Source: Candidatus Moraniibacteriota bacterium (GTDB lineage Bacteria > Patescibacteriota > Minisyncoccia > Moranbacterales > UBA1568). From it: a DNA stretch of 38,891 bases. Positions 34,857-38,891 of the stretch are shown here, one piece after another. The stretch lies in assembly GCA_008012175.1 (NCBI GenBank), contig SSEF01000025.1, positions 1-38,891 on the forward strand, given 5' to 3'. A program made the position numbers and the translations under genes. Each line of letters begins with the position of its first letter. Position 1 is the first letter of the stretch. The notes beneath the pieces are model-generated. The model did no database searches and was not told where the DNA came from. It saw only the letters and a program-made list of their open reading frames with translations.

Positions 34857-35174
34857 TTAAGAAGGAACGGAAACGACTGGTCGATCATATCGCTTCCGCC
34901 AGGTTTCGATGTCAGCCCGGGTGTAGCCGCAGTGAGCGAGGGCTTGCTCGAGCATATCCGGATCGGCCGAGTCCAACCGGTCGAGGTAAGACTCTCCGGA
35001 GAGGCTCGAGGACACGCCCCGACCGAGCTGGGCGACTGCGGAACGTATATCGCTGAACTCAGCGAGGGCTGGGCAGTCTTCGCGCGTACTGCTTTCGACG
35101 AGCCGGACGAGTCCGCGGCCAAGCGATCGCAGGATTTCGATCAGGGCCAAAGCATATTGGCGGAGGCTTTTCAT
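34857..35174 (-). CDS. Small hypothetical protein
   Basis: MKSLRQYALALIEILRSLGRGLVRL...GYTRADIETWRKRYDRPVVSVPS; SD gaggag before the ATG; terminator downstream and -10-like element upstream on the same strand. Confidence 0.6.
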   Translation of the reverse strand: MKSLRQYALALIEILRSLGRGLVRLVESSTREDCPALAEFSDIRSAVAQLGRGVSSSLSGESYLDRLDSADPDMLEQALAHCGYTRADIETWRKRYDRPVVSVPS

Positions 35175-35362
35175 GGCGATCTCCTCGGGATGCAAAGGAC
35201 AGGATGGGACGGTTATCCTGACGAGTCAGGATGCCAATAGTATATAGTACGCAGGGTATCGCGTGGAAGAGGTAATCATGGTGCGGTTCTAGCGTTCAAA
35301 ATGACCCTTGTTCGTGGAAAAATCGGCTTTCCCAGCGTTTTTTCGAGCGCCGTGCCGGGGCC

Positions 35363-35391
35363 TTGACAAGCCGAAAATGGGTGCGTATACT
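35363..35391 (+). promoter_or_regulatory. rRNA promoter
   Basis: TTGACA-N17-TATACT about 270 bp upstream of 16S. Confidence 0.75.
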
Positions 35392-35664
35392 GCTGAGGCA
35401 ATAAGAGGAATTCGTCCTCTTTTGTTTTCCTTAAAAATCAGGTTACATGAGTCAGCTAATCACAGTTTTCTGTGGTTAGTCCTAAACTGTCCTGTCTTCC
35501 CGTGCGGGTTGGCAGGATAGACATCAGTCCTTCAAAAAGACTGACAACTCTTCTATTCCGATCATGACCGAAGTCGCAAGACCGAAGCATGATCAACCCG
35601 AGTGAAATATCGTGCGAGCGAGATGCTCTCGCGCGAGCGGCTTCGGCCGTCTCAATACATCTAT

Positions 35665-37195
<1,531 letters not shown>

Positions 37196-37408
37196 CTAGG
37201 GAGATAATGGTGTACAAACAAACAGTGTCTTCGGATACTGTGCGTTCAAGAGTTGATGGTCAACATCAAATTCTTAACCAATATGGTCGCTCATTGTATT
37301 ATTCGGTGCCGACGTCTAGGCGGGAGCACTGCTAGCAATGAAACATATATCAGAGTAGAGAACTTCGTACAGAACTAACCACAAAAGGTTTTGATTATTG
37401 TTTACCCA

Positions 37409-37450
37409 GTGAAATTGCTCTTTAATGAGCACCCGCTTGCGGGATTTCAC
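37409..37450 (+). ncRNA. Perfect three-way-junction RNA element in the 16S 3' spacer
   Basis: GTGAAAT [TGCTC-tttaat-GAGCA] [CCCGC-tt-GCGGG] ATTTCAC, no unpaired junction bases. Confidence 0.5.
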
Positions 37451-37646
37451 GGGGTTTGCTCAAAGTATTTGGTAGAGAGCTCTTCAGTGAGTACTTTTCT
37501 GCGAAGAAAGTCTACCAAGTATTAATCAGGCTCTACGCACGCTACCCCAGGATAAAGCCTGCCTGTCGACAGACAGGGAATTTCCTCTGGTAGTTGTGTA
37601 AGTTTACCCGACTCACTATGCCTTAGCATTGTGGGCGGGACACGGG

Positions 37647-37671
37647 ACCCGCTCACAAGGCGGGTTTTTTG
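37647..37671 (+). terminator. Rho-independent terminator ending the 16S transcript
   Basis: ACCCGC-tcacaag-GCGGGT followed by TTTTT. Confidence 0.7.
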
Positions 37672-37716
37672 TATTTTTGTGCTAAAATTTAAATGTTGAT
37701 TCTATCCGTATTCTAA

Positions 37717-38595
37717 TCAATACCTTTGCATCACCTCTCTTGGGGTTCGGTACTCAATCCCCATGTGCAGTCTCTCTTCGTTGTAATACGGAAGGTACTC
37801 CTTTAGTGCTTTCCGAAACGTCTGTATCCCATACGAGACCTGATCCAAACACTCTTCCTGTACCGTCCGATTGAACCGCTCTACATGAGCCTGGTCATTC
37901 GACTTCCGTACCCGGGAATGACGATGTCCCACCCCATACCGTTTGAGAGCATGCGTAAACCCAATCGAAAACTCTGATCCATTGTCACTTTGTACCATGA
38001 GGATTGGAAAGGGAGCTTTTCTCAGAACCTTCTTCAAAAAACAGATACTGGGTTCTGCCCCAATCTTCTCTACTACCTCGGCGTACGCCCATCTGGAATG
38101 GACATCAATCAGGGTATATACGTAGATCCTCCCTCCTAAGGGGTTCATGAGATGGATGGTATCTACCTCGACAAAAGCCCCAGGGAAAGCCGCATCCGGA
38201 CGAGGAGTGGCATCATGAGGCCTCTTCCAGGGACTTCGCTTCTTCGTCAGTCCACAGCGATCAAGCGTTCTCTGAACAGAGGAGAGGGAGACAGAGACTC
38301 CCTCTCGTAACAAGGCCTGATGGACTACCTGACCACAACGATTTCTCTCTAACCGTTTGGAAATGATGGCACTCACGGTCTCCTCCGGGAGAGCCAGAGG
38401 AGAGACGTGGGGACGAGAGGAGAGGGTGGGGATCGGTCCAGTATTCAACAGACGGGATTTCCTCTCCCAGCGAGCTACTGTGGACTGGTTGTACCCAAAA
38501 TACCGGGCTACTTCCCTGGTGCTTTTCCCTGAGCGAAGCATCTTCACGGCCTGCCACCTCACTTGAGGAGCCTTTGGATTGGTTGTGTATGCCAT
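37717..38595 (-). CDS. IS481-like DDE transposase (HTH + rve integrase core)
   Basis: MAYTTNPKAPQVRWQAVKMLRSGKSTREVARYFGYNQSTVARWE; FVEVDTIHL, YTLIDVHSRWAYAEVV, VQSDNGSEF, NDQAHVERFNRTVQEECLD. Confidence 0.9.
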   Translation of the reverse strand: MAYTTNPKAPQVRWQAVKMLRSGKSTREVARYFGYNQSTVARWERKSRLLNTGPIPTLSSRPHVSPLALPEETVSAIISKRLERNRCGQVVHQALLREGVSVSLSSVQRTLDRCGLTKKRSPWKRPHDATPRPDAAFPGAFVEVDTIHLMNPLGGRIYVYTLIDVHSRWAYAEVVEKIGAEPSICFLKKVLRKAPFPILMVQSDNGSEFSIGFTHALKRYGVGHRHSRVRKSNDQAHVERFNRTVQEECLDQVSYGIQTFRKALKEYLPYYNEERLHMGIEYRTPREVMQRY

Positions 38596-38643
38596 ATCTT
38601 TGCGGTTAAACACCTGAGTATACAGGTGATGCAAAGGTATTGA
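37717..38643 (-). mobile_element. IS481-like insertion sequence (927 bp)
   Basis: Perfect 20-bp terminal inverted repeats TCAATACCTTTGCATCACCT (37717-37736) and AGGTGATGCAAAGGTATTGA (38624-38643) flanking a DDE transposase. Confidence 0.88.
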
Positions 38644-38676
38644 AACATTACGCTATCTTGTTGAAACAAATATACT

Positions 38677-38891
38677 ATGACGAAGCAAAAACTTCTCCTC
38701 ATTGGGACCGTAGTCCTTGTTTCATGGTCTTTTGTGGCCTATTCATTTTTTAAAGTCAAGACTGAGGATAACGTTCAAAAAGTAGTCCCTGGCCTTGCTC
38801 TGAATGAGCAATTCAAGGAAAGTGGTATTATTTCCCATTCGGCACAAAACAAAGGGATTGAGTTTAGGCCAAATTTCAATGAGTTTAGTGA
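38677..38891 (+). CDS. Hypothetical membrane-anchored protein, 3'-truncated by the window edge
   Basis: MTKQKLLLIGTVVLVSWSFVAYSFFKVKTEDNVQKVVPGLALNEQFKESG..., open to the last base. Confidence 0.6.
   Translation, partial: MTKQKLLLIGTVVLVSWSFVAYSFFKVKTEDNVQKVVPGLALNEQFKESGIISHSAQNKGIEFRPNFNEFS

Noticed and set aside
34797-35240. + strand ORF of 147 aa
   Set aside because: The minus-strand alternative has an SD, a -10-like element and a Rho-independent terminator; the + frame starts inside that terminator hairpin.

Overview
This roughly 39 kb window looks like a Candidate Phyla Radiation (Patescibacteria-type) chromosome segment. That lineage call is inferred from gene content and divergent rRNA, not from a database search. 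Five blocks are visible. (1) At 2-10611, an accessory/cell-envelope cluster: large low-complexity proteins, a DUF5663-like protein, a VirD4/TraD-like ATPase and a degenerate PP2C-like membrane/propeller protein. (2) At 10.7-26.9 kb, housekeeping genes: rmuC, a GT4 transferase, a DUF192 protein, prmC, prfA, rpmE, rpsB, tsf, five tRNAs, rpmG, pyrF, a DnaQ-like exonuclease, a polyprenyl synthase and uppS. (3) At 27.05-31.27 kb, infA-rpmJ-rpsM-rpsK-rpsD-rpoA-rplQ-rplM-rpsI. (4) At 31.3-35.2 kb, HD-GYP-like, PEGA and small genes. (5) At 35.36-38.64 kb, a divergent 16S rRNA gene, a structured spacer with a terminator, and an IS481-like element. The most interesting observations are: a 16S rRNA with compensated changes at nearly universal sites (530 pseudoknot, 921/1396 pair), a cloverleaf-like h39 expansion and an altered anti-Shine-Dalgarno core; an unannotated 28-aa lysine-rich protein with its own structured leader; an RpoA without the alpha-CTD; a CDS whose stop codon lies inside a tRNA; scattered tRNA-Glu T-arm repeats; and the orphan VirD4-like cluster.
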